A stretch of DNA of 64,000 nucleotides from Betaproteobacteria bacterium (GCA_016711875.1 JADJSD010000001.1:930001-994000); one strand, 5' to 3'; positions 49,236-59,046 are shown, counted from the first letter of the stretch. Program-made: numbers and translations. Notes: generated by a model from the sequence alone, not told the origin.

Positions 49236-51089
49236 ATGCACCTGCGCTTCCTGCCCGTTGCCATCGCCGGCATTCTCGCCGTGCCCGCCCTGCCCGCCCT
49301 CGCCGCCACGGCCCTCGTCACCATCCCGTCCCTCGCGGGCGATCCCACGATCCAGGCCGAGAAGAAGGTGATCACCAGCGCCGACCAGATGCCGCGGCGC
49401 AAGTACAGGATCGCGAAGCTGCCGAGCGAGCTGCTGGAGGCGCCCAAGGCCGAACTCAAGGCCGCCGTCGACGCGCTCGACAAGGACCTCGCCCTGGACC
49501 TCGCCACGCTCGACATCCGCGACCGCGCCACGCGCACCGGCCTCATCAGCACGCGCGCGCAGATCGCGATGTTCCGCGGCGATTTCGCGGCCGCGCAGCG
49601 GTTCCTCCGGGACGTGCGCGCGCAACAGGAAAAGGAAGCCGACAAGCTCACGAGCGGCCTCATGCTCGAGACGCTCGCGGCCACGCTCGCCGCCGGCGGG
49701 ACGCCCGAGGCGCAGCGCGCGCGTTTCAAGTCGGAGATGACGAGCCGCTGGGGCGCGCTGCCGTGGCCCGTGGTCGGCGACAACCTGAAGGGCGCCAAGG
49801 GCCAGATGGAGCTCCTGTCGAGGAACGTGATCGTCGGCAGCTTCCGCACGAGCCTCGACCCGGCCGCGAAGAACCTGGGGCTCGACGTGCCCGCGCCCAT
49901 CGTCGCGGGCATCGTCTCCTCGCGCAACGCCATCGAGCTCGTGGCGCCCGTGAAGGACGACGCCGTCGCGGTCCTGCAGGACCTCGTGGACCGCAACCAG
50001 GTGGCCAAGGCCGATACCTGGACGCCTCGCCTGGTGACGCTCCCCGCCGACGCGAAGGCGAAGCCCGTGGTCGTGGGCATCTGGGACAGCGGCACGGACG
50101 TGGATCTCTTCAGGAAGGCCGCCAACCCCGGCATCGCCTTCGACAAGGATGCGAAGCCCGTGACCGCGCTCGTGCGCCCGATGGGAGAGGCGCAGAAGCG
50201 CCTGCCGATGCTCAAGCAGTTCGTGAAGGGCTCCATGGACCTGCGCGCCGCCGTCGATTCCGAGGACGCCCGCGCCTTCAAGAAGCACGTGAGCTCGCTC
50301 AAGCCCGACGAGGTGAAGCAGTTCACCGAAGACCTCGCGGCCGTCGGCATGTGGGTGCACGGGACGCACGTGGCGGGCATCGCGGTCGAGGGGAACCCCT
50401 TCGCGCAGGTGACGGCCGTGGCGATGCACTGGAGCAACGACTCCGCGCCGCAGCTGCCCACGCCCGAGCGCGCCGCCCGCAATGCCGCCGCCTACCGCGT
50501 GGCCGTGGAGCACTTCAAGAAGGCCGGCGCCCGGGTGGTGAACATGAGCTGGCGCTACGGCCCGAGCTTCTACGAGGGCGCCCTCGCGTACCACAACGTC
50601 GGCAAGACGCCGGAGGAGCGCAAGGAGATCGCGAAGAGGATTTTCGCGGTGGAGAAGCAGGCCCTCCTCGACGCCATCACCGACGCGCCGGGCATCCTCT
50701 TCGTCGCGGGCTCCGGCAACGAGGACAACAGCGCGGATTTCTCCGAGTACATTCCGGCGGGCTTCCAGCTGCCCAACCTCATCACCGCGGGCGCCGTGGA
50801 CCAGGCCGGCACCGAGACGTCCTTCTCCACCTTCGGCAAGACGGTGGTGATCCACGCCAACGGCTTCGAGGTCGTGAGCTTCATGCCCGGCGGCGAGAAG
50901 ACCAAGCTCTCGGGCACCTCGATGGCCTCGCCGCAGATCGCGAACCTCGCCGCCAAGCTCTTCGCCGTGAAGCCGGAGCTCACGCCCGAGCAGGCGAAGG
51001 AGCTGATCCTGAAGGGCGCGGACCGCAACGGGCGCGTCAACCTGGCCAACCCGAAGAAGACGCTGCAGCTCGCGGGGTACGGCGGCTGA
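49236..51089 (+). CDS. Exported subtilisin-like (S8) serine protease
   Basis: A 617-residue protease. The signal peptide is 1-~23 (VPALPALAA). An N-terminal region of ~250 residues has no motif I recognise and may be a propeptide or chaperone domain. The catalytic triad is complete: Asp ~285 in GIWDSGTDVD, His in HGTHVAGI (~375) and Ser in SGTSMASPQ (~560); the oxyanion Asn is in AGSGNEDN. The Asp-to-His distance (~90 residues) is larger than usual, with an inserted charged helical segment. ATG at 49236 follows GGGGAA. It is divergent from the MFS gene. Confidence 0.88.
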   Translation: MHLRFLPVAIAGILAVPALPALAATALVTIPSLAGDPTIQAEKKVITSADQMPRRKYRIAKLPSELLEAPKAELKAAVDALDKDLALDLATLDIRDRATRTGLISTRAQIAMFRGDFAAAQRFLRDVRAQQEKEADKLTSGLMLETLAATLAAGGTPEAQRARFKSEMTSRWGALPWPVVGDNLKGAKGQMELLSRNVIVGSFRTSLDPAAKNLGLDVPAPIVAGIVSSRNAIELVAPVKDDAVAVLQDLVDRNQVAKADTWTPRLVTLPADAKAKPVVVGIWDSGTDVDLFRKAANPGIAFDKDAKPVTALVRPMGEAQKRLPMLKQFVKGSMDLRAAVDSEDARAFKKHVSSLKPDEVKQFTEDLAAVGMWVHGTHVAGIAVEGNPFAQVTAVAMHWSNDSAPQLPTPERAARNAAAYRVAVEHFKKAGARVVNMSWRYGPSFYEGALAYHNVGKTPEERKEIAKRIFAVEKQALLDAITDAPGILFVAGSGNEDNSADFSEYIPAGFQLPNLITAGAVDQAGTETSFSTFGKTVVIHANGFEVVSFMPGGEKTKLSGTSMASPQIANLAAKLFAVKPELTPEQAKELILKGADRNGRVNLANPKKTLQLAGYGG

Positions 51090-51102
51090 CGGATCGGCGC
51101 CC

Positions 51103-51137
51103 GGGAATGGGATAGAGTCGACGCTCGACCCGTTCCC
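51103..51137 (+). terminator. Possible hairpin after the S8 protease
   Basis: GGGAATGGG pairs with CCCGTTCCC (one T-G wobble), enclosing a second small stem GTCGA/TCGAC. It lies 14 bases after the protease stop and before the Bug gene. There is no T-tract. Confidence 0.3.
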
Positions 51138-51149
51138 CGATACGCCGAC

Positions 51150-52124
51150 ATGAAGAACTTTCGACTTGCGCTTGGCGCCGCCCTCGCAGCCTTCCTCGCC
51201 TGCCCCGTCGCCCTCGCGCAGGGCGGCTACCCCAACAAGACCATCACCTTCGTCGTGCCCTACGCGGCCGGCGGCTTCGGCGACATCCGCGCGCGCCAGG
51301 TGACCGAGCGGCTCTCGAAATCCCTCGGCGTTTCCGTCGTCGTGGAGAACAAGGCCGGCGCCGGCGGCGTGGTGGGCACGAATGCGGTGGCGAAGGCCGC
51401 GCCCGACGGCTACACCATCGGCATGGGCAACCTCGCGCCGCTCGCCGTGAACCGCGCGCTCATGAAGAAGCTGCCCTACGACCCGGACACCGACGTGGTG
51501 CCGGTGATCCTGCTGGAGAAGGCGCCGCTCGTCCTCTCCACCCATCGCTCGCAGGGGATCGCCACCGTGAAGGACGTCGTCGCGAAGGCGAAGTCGGATC
51601 CGGGCAAGCTCACCTACGGCTCCTCCGGCGTGGGCGGCGCGCACCACCTCTCCGGCGCCATGTTCGCCCACCAGGCCGGCATCGAGCTCACGCACGTGCC
51701 CTACAAGGGCGGCGCGGCCGCGGCCACGGACCTGGTCGCCGGCCACATCGCGATGATGTTCGAGATGGGGTACGCGGCGCTGCCGGCCATCAAGGGCGGC
51801 AAGGTGCAGCCGATCGCCGTCTCGAGCACGAAGCGCCTCGCGCTGCTGCCGGAAGTGCCCACGCTGGCCGAATCCGGCCTCGCGAACTTCGAGTCCTACA
51901 ACTGGCAGGGCGTCATCGCGCCCAAGGGAACGCCGCGCGAGATCGTGATGCGGCTCAACCAGGAACTCAACGCGATCCTCAGGCAGCCGGAGATGCGCGA
52001 AGCCATCCTGTCGCAGGCGAGCGAGCCCGTGGGCGGCACGCCCGAGGAATTCGCCGCGTTCATCAAGGCCGAGGCCGCCAAGTGGTCGGCGGTGGTGAAG
52101 TCCGCCAACATCCAGCCCGAATGA
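51150..52124 (+). CDS. Bug/TctC-family tripartite tricarboxylate transporter substrate-binding protein
   Basis: A 324-residue periplasmic solute receptor. Signal peptide 1-~23 (CPVALAQ), then GYPNKTITFVVPYAAGGFGDIRAR, the typical Bug start. The second motif is THVPYKGGAAAATDLVAGHIAMMF. No TctA/TctB membrane genes are nearby, so it is an orphan receptor, as is common in betaproteobacteria. It converges with an amidase gene 4 bases away. Confidence 0.92.
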   Translation: MKNFRLALGAALAAFLACPVALAQGGYPNKTITFVVPYAAGGFGDIRARQVTERLSKSLGVSVVVENKAGAGGVVGTNAVAKAAPDGYTIGMGNLAPLAVNRALMKKLPYDPDTDVVPVILLEKAPLVLSTHRSQGIATVKDVVAKAKSDPGKLTYGSSGVGGAHHLSGAMFAHQAGIELTHVPYKGGAAAATDLVAGHIAMMFEMGYAALPAIKGGKVQPIAVSSTKRLALLPEVPTLAESGLANFESYNWQGVIAPKGTPREIVMRLNQELNAILRQPEMREAILSQASEPVGGTPEEFAAFIKAEAAKWSAVVKSANIQPE

Positions 52125-52128
52125 CCCG

Positions 52129-53574
52129 CTAGCAGTTTGGGGGGCGCCGCCCGACGACGCCCGCCGCCTGCTCGAAGGCGTGGGCGAACTGCAGCACGCC
52201 GAAGTCGTCGCGGTAGCGTCCCACCACCTGCATCCCCACCGGCAGCGGCAGCGCGTCGTCCGTGAACCCCGCGGGCACCGAGATGGCCGGGTGGCTCGTC
52301 GTGGTGATGTAGTACGCGGTCTTCATCCAGTCGATGTAGGAGGCGAGCTTCACGCCCGCGATCTCCGTGACATACGGCTGCGTCACCGGGAAGGGCGGCA
52401 CCGGGTTCACCGGCAGGCACAGGAAGTCGTAGCGCTCGAGGAACTGCCGCATGCGGTGGAAGAGCGCGCCGCGGCCGTTCATCGCGGCGGCGATGCGGGT
52501 GGCGTCCAGCTTGAGGCCCTCTTCCGTGTTCCACACCACCGTGTCCTTCATGAGATGGCGGTTCTTCGCGAGCAGGGGCCCCAGGCGCTGCACATAGCCC
52601 AGCGCGCGGATCACGTGGAAGACCTCCTGGGCGCCGGAGAGATCCGGCGCGGCTTCCTCCACGATGCAGCCCATGGCGCGCAGCGTCTTTTTCTGGCGCT
52701 CGAGCACTGCGGCCACGCGCGGATCGACGGGCAACAGGTCGTCGGCCCTGAGGCGGCCGTTCTCGATGGGCCAGAACGCCACGCGCACCTTGCGGAAATC
52801 GCGCGCGAGCGGCTTCGCGAAGACGGAACCGGGCTCCGTGATCGTGATGGGCGAGCGCGGATCGGGCCCGGCCATGGCGGAAAGGAGGAACGCCGCATCG
52901 TCGACCGTGCGGGCGATCGGGCCCAGCACGCTCATCGTGGCCCACGCGTCGATGGCGGGGTAGCTCGGCACGCGGCCCGGCGTGGGCCGGAAGCCGACGA
53001 CGCCGTTGAAGTTGCCGGGGTTGCGAAGACTCCCGCCGAGATCCGAGCCGTCCGCGAAGGGCAGCATGCCCGTGGCCACCGCCACCGCCGCCCCGCCGGA
53101 GGAGCCACCGCAGGTCTTGTCGAGATCCCACGGGTTGCGCGTCGCGCCGAAGACCTCGTTGAAGGTCTGGCTGCCGGCCGCGAACTCCGGCGTGTTGGTC
53201 TTGCCCAGGGTGATGGCGCCCGCGGCCTTCAGGCGCTCGACCAGCGCGTGGTCGACCGTCGGGACGGTGTCCTTGTAGATGCGCGAGCCCTGCGTGGTGC
53301 GGATGCCGGCCGTCGCGATCATGTCCTTGTACGCGATGGGCAGGCCCGCCAGGGGGCCGATGGGATCGGCGCCCTTCGAGCGCGCGCGCTTCGCATCCAC
53401 CCGCTTCGCCTCCTTGAGCGCCTGCTCCGGGACGAAGGTGACGATGGCGTTCACGGCCGGGTTCACGCGCTCCACCTGCGCGATGAAGGCGCGCATCACC
53501 TCGACGGTGGCGACCTTGCGCGTGCGAAGCAGGCGGGCGAGCTTCCTCGCCGGCTGGAAGACGAGATCGCCCAT
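52129..53574 (-). CDS. Amidase signature family hydrolase
   Basis: A 481-residue amidase. The Ser-cisSer-Lys triad is visible: Lys in LPIAYKDMIATAG, Ser in CGGSSGGAA and the nucleophile Ser in DGSDLGGSLRNP. It hydrolyses an amide to acid and ammonia. It is not GatA (no gatB/gatC). Only 7 bases separate it from the upstream M14 peptidase gene on the same strand, so both probably degrade the same class of amides or peptides. Confidence 0.9.
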   Translation of the reverse strand: MGDLVFQPARKLARLLRTRKVATVEVMRAFIAQVERVNPAVNAIVTFVPEQALKEAKRVDAKRARSKGADPIGPLAGLPIAYKDMIATAGIRTTQGSRIYKDTVPTVDHALVERLKAAGAITLGKTNTPEFAAGSQTFNEVFGATRNPWDLDKTCGGSSGGAAVAVATGMLPFADGSDLGGSLRNPGNFNGVVGFRPTPGRVPSYPAIDAWATMSVLGPIARTVDDAAFLLSAMAGPDPRSPITITEPGSVFAKPLARDFRKVRVAFWPIENGRLRADDLLPVDPRVAAVLERQKKTLRAMGCIVEEAAPDLSGAQEVFHVIRALGYVQRLGPLLAKNRHLMKDTVVWNTEEGLKLDATRIAAAMNGRGALFHRMRQFLERYDFLCLPVNPVPPFPVTQPYVTEIAGVKLASYIDWMKTAYYITTTSHPAISVPAGFTDDALPLPVGMQVVGRYRDDFGVLQFAHAFEQAAGVVGRRPPNC

Positions 53575-53581
53575 GGCCGCC

Positions 53582-55297
53582 TCAGCCGACGGCGACGTCG
53601 ACGCCGAGGTAACCCACGCGGCAGCTGCCCACCTCGATCCGGAGCGTCCCGCGGCCCTCGGCCACGAGCGTCACGTACTTCTCGTGCGCGTTGCCGCGCG
53701 TCCAGGGCATGAAGATCGACGAACCGTTGTGAAGGCCCGCGCCCCAGCCATCCAGGTGGCCGATCTCGACGATCTTCTCCGAGGGGGCGACCAGCTTCAC
53801 GTTCTCGCCTTCCGCCGTGATGCGAAGCGGCTCGGCGAAGGGCAGGCGCTTGGCCGAAGGCAGGCCGTGGGTAGCGAGGTAGCCGCCGTTCGCGACGCGC
53901 AACTCGACGCGCGTGTGGCCCGCGCCGACGGCTTCCCGCTTCACCACTTCCAGCGTGAGCCGGGGCAGGAGCGAGGCCACGCGCAGGAAGGCCGCGCTCT
54001 GCGTGGCGCAGGTTTCCGGCAGCTTCGAGAAAGGCGGGTTCCAGATGCCCACGCGGCCGTCGAAGCCGCCGACCTCCACCTCGCCCAGCTGCGGGTGCTT
54101 CGCCTTCTTCCAGCGCTTGAAGACGCGGCCTTCGTTGATGTCCTTGTCCAGCTTCGCGAGGGCGCGGAAGTCATTGCGGCCCAGCTGCGAGTAGTGGTCC
54201 ACGAAGGGCTTCTTGCGCTCGATCCCGAGCTGCTTGAAGAGGTCCCAGAGCTCGATCACGTACGCGAGGCAGCCGCGCTGGTGATAGGCCCACTCCGTGA
54301 TGTCGCCGAAGAGGGGCTTGTCCGGCTCGTAGAGGAACTCGTGGTAGCCGCTCACGCACGCGTAGCCCGTGTGCTCCGTGAGCCAGGCCTCGGCCTGCTT
54401 GTAGATGGCGAGGTCCGTCGGGTCCATCTTGCTGTCGGGCTTGTCGCCCAGCGGGCGGATGAGCACGCCGCCGAAGGTGTGCAGGTTCAGCCACGTCATG
54501 ATGTGCGGGTTCTTCACCGCGAAATCGATGACGGCCTTGGTCTCCGGCGCGCTGCCCGGGTAGTGGCCGGCACCGGCCTGGTCGGGCTCGGCATGCCACA
54601 TGTACGGGAAGTTGCGGTTGAAGTCGTAGAGGTTGTCGCCGAGGAAGTACGGGTCCGGGATGCGGCGGCCGTCGAAGTTCTCGATGAAACCTTCCGGGTA
54701 GAGCTTGAAGAAGGGGCCTTCGTCCTCCGGCAGCCGCGGCACCATCACCGGCGGGTCGAGGGGCACGCCATCCTCGCTGCGCAGCTCGACGAGCTCGCCC
54801 TGCGGATCCTGCTGGCGCATGTAGGTGGTCATGCCGTCGCCGTCGACGTCGCCCGACTGCCAGTACGCGTGGTCCTTGTGGGCGCGGTCGTTCACCGGGC
54901 TGGAGCGCACGTAGCGGCCCTTCTTGAGCACCTCCTCGGCGCCGTCGGGCGAGATGCGCGGCACGACGTAGAAGAGCGACTCGCGGATCGCCTCGGCCAT
55001 GTGCCTGGGCAGCGGCTTGCCGCCGGCTTCGTCCGCGCCCGCATGGATGGCGAGGATGTCCTCGGCGATGGCGAGCGCGACGCTCGTGCCGCAGACCTCG
55101 GAGGCGTGCATGTTGCCGTCGATCCACACGGCGGGGCGCAGGCGGTCGGCATCCTTGCCGATCGTGAGGAGCGGGATGTCACGCCCCTCGGCCGAGAGCC
55201 CCAGCGAGGTCAGGCGGACGAGCTGGGGGTGCTTCTTCGCCCAGGCGGCGAGTTGCGCGGTGAGTTCGGCGTAATCGACGTATTTCGTGCGGAACAC
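53582..55297 (-). CDS. M14-family zinc carboxypeptidase
   Basis: A 571-residue metallopeptidase. Zinc ligands His64 and Glu67 are in GNMHASEV, and the third His is in LNLHTFGG. The substrate Arg/Asn motif is YDFNRNFPYMW, and the catalytic Glu is in YVIELWD. A C-terminal beta domain of ~150 residues follows. There is no signal peptide, so it is cytoplasmic, unusual for secreted carboxypeptidases but known in this group. It precedes the amidase in an operon. Confidence 0.88.
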   Translation of the reverse strand: MFRTKYVDYAELTAQLAAWAKKHPQLVRLTSLGLSAEGRDIPLLTIGKDADRLRPAVWIDGNMHASEVCGTSVALAIAEDILAIHAGADEAGGKPLPRHMAEAIRESLFYVVPRISPDGAEEVLKKGRYVRSSPVNDRAHKDHAYWQSGDVDGDGMTTYMRQQDPQGELVELRSEDGVPLDPPVMVPRLPEDEGPFFKLYPEGFIENFDGRRIPDPYFLGDNLYDFNRNFPYMWHAEPDQAGAGHYPGSAPETKAVIDFAVKNPHIMTWLNLHTFGGVLIRPLGDKPDSKMDPTDLAIYKQAEAWLTEHTGYACVSGYHEFLYEPDKPLFGDITEWAYHQRGCLAYVIELWDLFKQLGIERKKPFVDHYSQLGRNDFRALAKLDKDINEGRVFKRWKKAKHPQLGEVEVGGFDGRVGIWNPPFSKLPETCATQSAAFLRVASLLPRLTLEVVKREAVGAGHTRVELRVANGGYLATHGLPSAKRLPFAEPLRITAEGENVKLVAPSEKIVEIGHLDGWGAGLHNGSSIFMPWTRGNAHEKYVTLVAEGRGTLRIEVGSCRVGYLGVDVAVG

Positions 55298-55356
55298 GGG
55301 GGCTTCCTGTCTGTGAGAGTCGACGTGAAGCCCGGGATTTTACGCCGATGGAAGCC

Positions 55357-55710
55357 TTACCCCTTGGGCGGGTGCACGAACTTCGAGTCCTCCGGTGCCT
55401 GGACGCGCTCGTTCATGCCGTAGTCGCGGTCGACCTCCGCCACGCGCAGGCGGTAGTCCTTGAAGTAATCCGCGCGGCCGAGCTTCTGCATGGCGCGGTG
55501 CTCGGGAAGATTTCTCCACGCGGTGAGGGCCCGCTCGTCGCGCCACACGGAGAACGACAGGATCTTGCCGGGCGTGGTGAGGCTCTCGAAGCGCTCGACG
55601 GAGACGAAGCCGTCCACGCCCTCGGCCAGCGGGCGCATCTTCGCGGCGGCGGCGAGGTACTTCTCCTTGTGCTCGGGCTGCGGGAAGACTTCGAAGATCA
55701 CGGCGATCAT
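55357..55710 (-). CDS. ABM-domain (antibiotic biosynthesis monooxygenase-like) protein
   Basis: A 117-residue ferredoxin-like fold protein of the ABM family: MIAVIFEVFPQPEHKEKYL start, GFVSVERFESLTTPGKILSFSVWRDERAL core. Members act as cofactor-free monooxygenases or haem-degrading enzymes; many have no known function. It lies 23 bases after the PhyH dioxygenase gene. The ATG at 55710 is the first in a frame that is open far upstream only as a shadow. Confidence 0.8.
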   Translation of the reverse strand: MIAVIFEVFPQPEHKEKYLAAAAKMRPLAEGVDGFVSVERFESLTTPGKILSFSVWRDERALTAWRNLPEHRAMQKLGRADYFKDYRLRVAEVDRDYGMNERVQAPEDSKFVHPPKG

Positions 55711-55733
55711 GGATGCCTCCGGGAAGGATTCGC

Positions 55734-56597
55734 TCACGCCGCGCGATCGGGGAGCGCCTTGGGGTCGTTGTAGCTCTTCACCTGCGTGCCGCGGTAGAGG
55801 ATCTGCGCGTTCCGCTCCGCGATCTGCTTGTGCAGGGCGACGAATGCCGGGTCCATGTCGCGCGTGGGCCGGGGCTCCGGCGCGAAATGATGCTCTTCGT
55901 CGACCCCGCGCACGAGGGTGGCGCTGTCCTCGCCCGCGACCTGGCGCACGCTCGTCGGGATGTAGCGGATGGCGAAGCCGATGCGCCGGTCGCCGGAGGG
56001 GTTGGGCGGCGAGCCGTGCACGAGGCGCACGTGGTGCAGCGACATCTCGCCGGGCTCCAGGATCACCGTCCGCGCCTTCGATTCGTCCACTTCCTCGACC
56101 GGGATTTCCTGCCCGCGCGTGAGCAGGTTGTTCTTCGCGAAGGTGTCGCGGTGGGGGATCTGGTCCTTCTGGTGCGTGCCGGGGATGAAGTTCATCGCGC
56201 CGTTCGTCTCGTTGGCCGGCGTGAACGCGACCCAGGCCGTCACGACGTCCGGGCGATCGAGGCCCCAGTAGGTGGAATCCTGGTGCCAGGAGACGAACGC
56301 GGGGTTGCGCGGCTCCTTGATGAAGAAGTTGGTCGTCCAGCACAGGAGGTTCGGGCCGTAGAGATCCTCGATGGCGTCGACGATCTTCGTCTGGCGCACG
56401 AGGTCGCCCAGCCACGCGAAGAGCAGGTGCGACTTGTGCCGCAGGTCGCCCTTGAGGGGCCCACCGGTTTCGGCCTCGAAGGCCTCCAGGCGCCGGCGCA
56501 ATTCGCCGGCGTCCGCGGCGCTCATGACGCGGATGGGGAAGATGCAGCCGTCGCGCCAGTAGGCATCGACCTGTTCCTGCGTGAGGATCTTGGGCAT
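55734..56597 (-). CDS. Phytanoyl-CoA dioxygenase (PhyH) family oxygenase
   Basis: A 287-residue Fe(II)/2-oxoglutarate dioxygenase. The iron facial triad is His105, Asp107 (WHQDSTYWG) and His194 (RLVHGSPPN), with Arg in RRIGFAIRY binding 2-oxoglutarate. Bacterial relatives hydroxylate small amides, phosphonates or ectoine-like molecules. It directly follows livF by 12 bases, so the substrate is probably what the transporter brings in. Confidence 0.88.
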   Translation of the reverse strand: MPKILTQEQVDAYWRDGCIFPIRVMSAADAGELRRRLEAFEAETGGPLKGDLRHKSHLLFAWLGDLVRQTKIVDAIEDLYGPNLLCWTTNFFIKEPRNPAFVSWHQDSTYWGLDRPDVVTAWVAFTPANETNGAMNFIPGTHQKDQIPHRDTFAKNNLLTRGQEIPVEEVDESKARTVILEPGEMSLHHVRLVHGSPPNPSGDRRIGFAIRYIPTSVRQVAGEDSATLVRGVDEEHHFAPEPRPTRDMDPAFVALHKQIAERNAQILYRGTQVKSYNDPKALPDRAA

Positions 56598-56609
56598 GGA
56601 GGCCTCCTT

Positions 56610-57314
56610 CTAGGCGCCGCCGGTGATGACCTTCATCACCTCGGGCGGGTAGGTGTCGCCGGGCTTGCCGTGGTAGATGATCTCGCCGCGCTCCAGCACG
56701 TAGATGCGGTCGGCGAACTCCGGGATGTGATGCACGTTCGATTCGGCCATGAGGATGCCGTGGCCGAGCTTTCGGATCGAGGCGATGCCCTCGATGATGC
56801 TCGGGATGATCGCGGGCGAGAGGCCCTCGAAGGGCTCGTCGAGCAGGAGGAGCTGCGGGTCGAGCGCCAGGGCCCTCGCGATGGAGACCATCTTGCGTTC
56901 GCCGCCCGAGAGCTGGTCGCCGTCGCGGTGCGCGTACTGGCGCAGCTTCGGGAAGATGTCGTAGGCGAGGTCGATGCGTTCCTTCGCGGGCCGGCCGCCC
57001 TTGCGCGTCCACGTCGGAAGCTCGATGTTCTCGGCGACCGTGAGGTCCGCGAACACCTGGCTTTCCTCCGGCGAATAGCCCACGCCCAGCTGCGCGATCC
57101 TGTAGGTGGGCAGGCTCACGAGCGACTGGTCGCGGAAGGCGGCGCCGCCCGCGACGGGCCGGAGATAGCCCATGATCGTGCGGAAGGTGGTCGTCTTTCC
57201 CGCGCCGTTGCGTCCCACCAGGCACACCAGCTCGCCCGCGCCCACCTCGAGCGAGATGCCTCGCAGGATCCGGCTGCCCTGGATGTCGACCACGAGGTCC
57301 CGGATCGCGAGCAT
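56610..57314 (-). CDS. livF: Branched-chain-amino-acid-type ABC transporter ATPase LivF
   Basis: A 234-residue ATPase. Walker A GRNGAGKTT, signature LSGGERKMV, Walker B LLLDEPFEGLSP, switch His replaced in the usual LivF way (MAESNVHH). It overlaps the livG stop by one base (TGATG). Part of a five-gene importer. Confidence 0.92.
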   Translation of the reverse strand: MLAIRDLVVDIQGSRILRGISLEVGAGELVCLVGRNGAGKTTTFRTIMGYLRPVAGGAAFRDQSLVSLPTYRIAQLGVGYSPEESQVFADLTVAENIELPTWTRKGGRPAKERIDLAYDIFPKLRQYAHRDGDQLSGGERKMVSIARALALDPQLLLLDEPFEGLSPAIIPSIIEGIASIRKLGHGILMAESNVHHIPEFADRIYVLERGEIIYHGKPGDTYPPEVMKVITGGA

Positions 57315-58090
57315 CAGGCCTCCTTCGCCAGGCGGCCGACCATCTTGCCGACGATGGCCGCGACGATCTCGGGGTCGCTGAAGAAAGCCGCGGGCGGGCG
57401 GTCGGCGAGCACCTTGCCGGCCGTGAGGGCCACGATGCGCGTGGAGTACTCGGCCACGAGGTCCATGTCGTGCTCGACCAGGATGATGGCCTTCACGCCG
57501 GCCTTCTTCGCCGCGTCCACGACGTTGCGCATGATGCCGTGCTTGTCCGCGCTGGAGACCCCGCTGGTGGGCTCGTCCAGGAGGATCACCTCGGGCTGGA
57601 GGGCGAAGGCGCTCGCGATGTCCAGCAGCTTCTTCTCGCCCTGCGAGAGGTAGCGGGCCTCGGTCTCCAGCTTGCGCTCGAGCCCGAAGATCGAAGCGAC
57701 TTCGCGCACGCGATCGCGCACGCCCCGGTCGTCGTCCACGGCGCTGAAGAACCGCAGGCCCTTGCCTTCCTGGGAGACCACCGCCACCGCGATCGTCTGC
57801 CTGACCGTCATGGCCGGGAAGATATGGACGAGCTGGAAGGCGCGCGCCATGCCGCGACGCGCGAGCATCACCGGGCCGATGCCCGCGATGTCCTGGCCGC
57901 GGAAGCGCACCAGGCCCGCCGTCGGCTTGAGCAGGCCCGTGAGCACGTTCACCAGCGTCGTCTTGCCGGCCCCGTTGGGGCCCACGATGGAGACCAACTC
58001 CCCCTCGGCGATCGCGAGGGAGACGTCGTCCAGTGCGACGAAATCGCCGTACATCTTTCCGACGCCCACCGTTTCGAGGATCGTGCTCAT
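57314..58090 (-). CDS. livG: Branched-chain-amino-acid-type ABC transporter ATPase LivG
   Basis: A 258-residue ATPase. Walker A GPNGAGKTT, a Q-loop in ARAFQLVHIFPAMTV, signature variant LSQGEKKLL (typical of some LivG), Walker B VILLDEPTSG and switch LVEHDMDLV. The ATG at 58090 overlaps the livM stop (ATGA). Confidence 0.92.
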   Translation of the reverse strand: MSTILETVGVGKMYGDFVALDDVSLAIAEGELVSIVGPNGAGKTTLVNVLTGLLKPTAGLVRFRGQDIAGIGPVMLARRGMARAFQLVHIFPAMTVRQTIAVAVVSQEGKGLRFFSAVDDDRGVRDRVREVASIFGLERKLETEARYLSQGEKKLLDIASAFALQPEVILLDEPTSGVSSADKHGIMRNVVDAAKKAGVKAIILVEHDMDLVAEYSTRIVALTAGKVLADRPPAAFFSDPEIVAAIVGKMVGRLAKEA

Positions 58091-59046
58091 CGCTTGTGCA
58101 GCCTCGTCCAGAGATCCTGCCCCACGCCCACGAGGCCCCGCGGGAAGAGCACGACGATCACGATGAGCGTGAGGCCCAGCCAGAACCGCCAGAACTGGGT
58201 GAGGCCCATGAGCTCGGACTTGAGGAAGATGAAAGTGAAGGCGCCCACCAGCGGACCGAAGAAGTTGGCGAAGCCCCCGAGCACGGCCATGAAGACGAGC
58301 TCCCCGGAGTGCGTCCAGTACGCGAGCTCCGGATCCGCCTGCCCCGTGTTGATGGCGAGGATCGCCCCGCCGACGGCGCAGTAGAAGGCGGAGATCGAGA
58401 AGGCGATCAGGCGGAAGAAGCGCACGCGCACCCCCAGGTATTCGCTCTTGCGCCGGTTCTCGCGCGAGGCCACCAGGTGCAGGCCGAAGGGCGAGTGCAC
58501 GATGCGCCACATGACGAAGCCCAGGATGGCGAGCAATCCCACGCAGTAGTAGTAGAACGGCCCGACCAGGAACGCCGTCTTGTCGAGATCCTTGAACTCG
58601 TTGCCGAAGAGCGAGGGCCGGAGCACCCGGATGCCCGTGTCGCCGCCGGTGATGTCGTAGAACTTGAAGAGGAACGAGTGGAAGAGCATCCCGAAGGCGA
58701 GGGTGAGGATGCCGAAGAAGATCTTTTCGTAGCGGACCGACAGGAGCGCCACGGGAATCGCCGCGGCCACCGCAGCCGCACCCGACAGGAGCAGCACCAG
58801 CTCGAAGCTCTTGATGCCGAGCTTGCTCGAGAGCACCGCCGCGCCGTACGCCCCGACCGCGACGTAGAGCGCGTGGCCGAACGACAGGAGCCCGGTGTAC
58901 CCGAACAGCAGGTTGAAGCCCAGGAGCGCGATGGCGTAGGCCACCGCCGGCAGCACGAGCGTGATGTAGTAGGCCGAAAGGACGCTGGGCAGCGCGAAGA
59001 GCGTCGCCAGCGCGGCCAGGACGAACACCCCCACCGCCGTCTTCAT
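58087..59046 (-). CDS. livM: Branched-chain-amino-acid-type ABC transporter permease LivM
   Basis: A 319-residue permease with about nine to ten helices. Family motifs FNLLFGYTGLLSFGHALYVAVGAY and AVLGGFANFFGPLVGAF (coupling) are clear. The start overlaps the livH stop by four bases. Confidence 0.92.
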   Translation of the reverse strand: MKTAVGVFVLAALATLFALPSVLSAYYITLVLPAVAYAIALLGFNLLFGYTGLLSFGHALYVAVGAYGAAVLSSKLGIKSFELVLLLSGAAAVAAAIPVALLSVRYEKIFFGILTLAFGMLFHSFLFKFYDITGGDTGIRVLRPSLFGNEFKDLDKTAFLVGPFYYYCVGLLAILGFVMWRIVHSPFGLHLVASRENRRKSEYLGVRVRFFRLIAFSISAFYCAVGGAILAINTGQADPELAYWTHSGELVFMAVLGGFANFFGPLVGAFTFIFLKSELMGLTQFWRFWLGLTLIVIVVLFPRGLVGVGQDLWTRLHKR

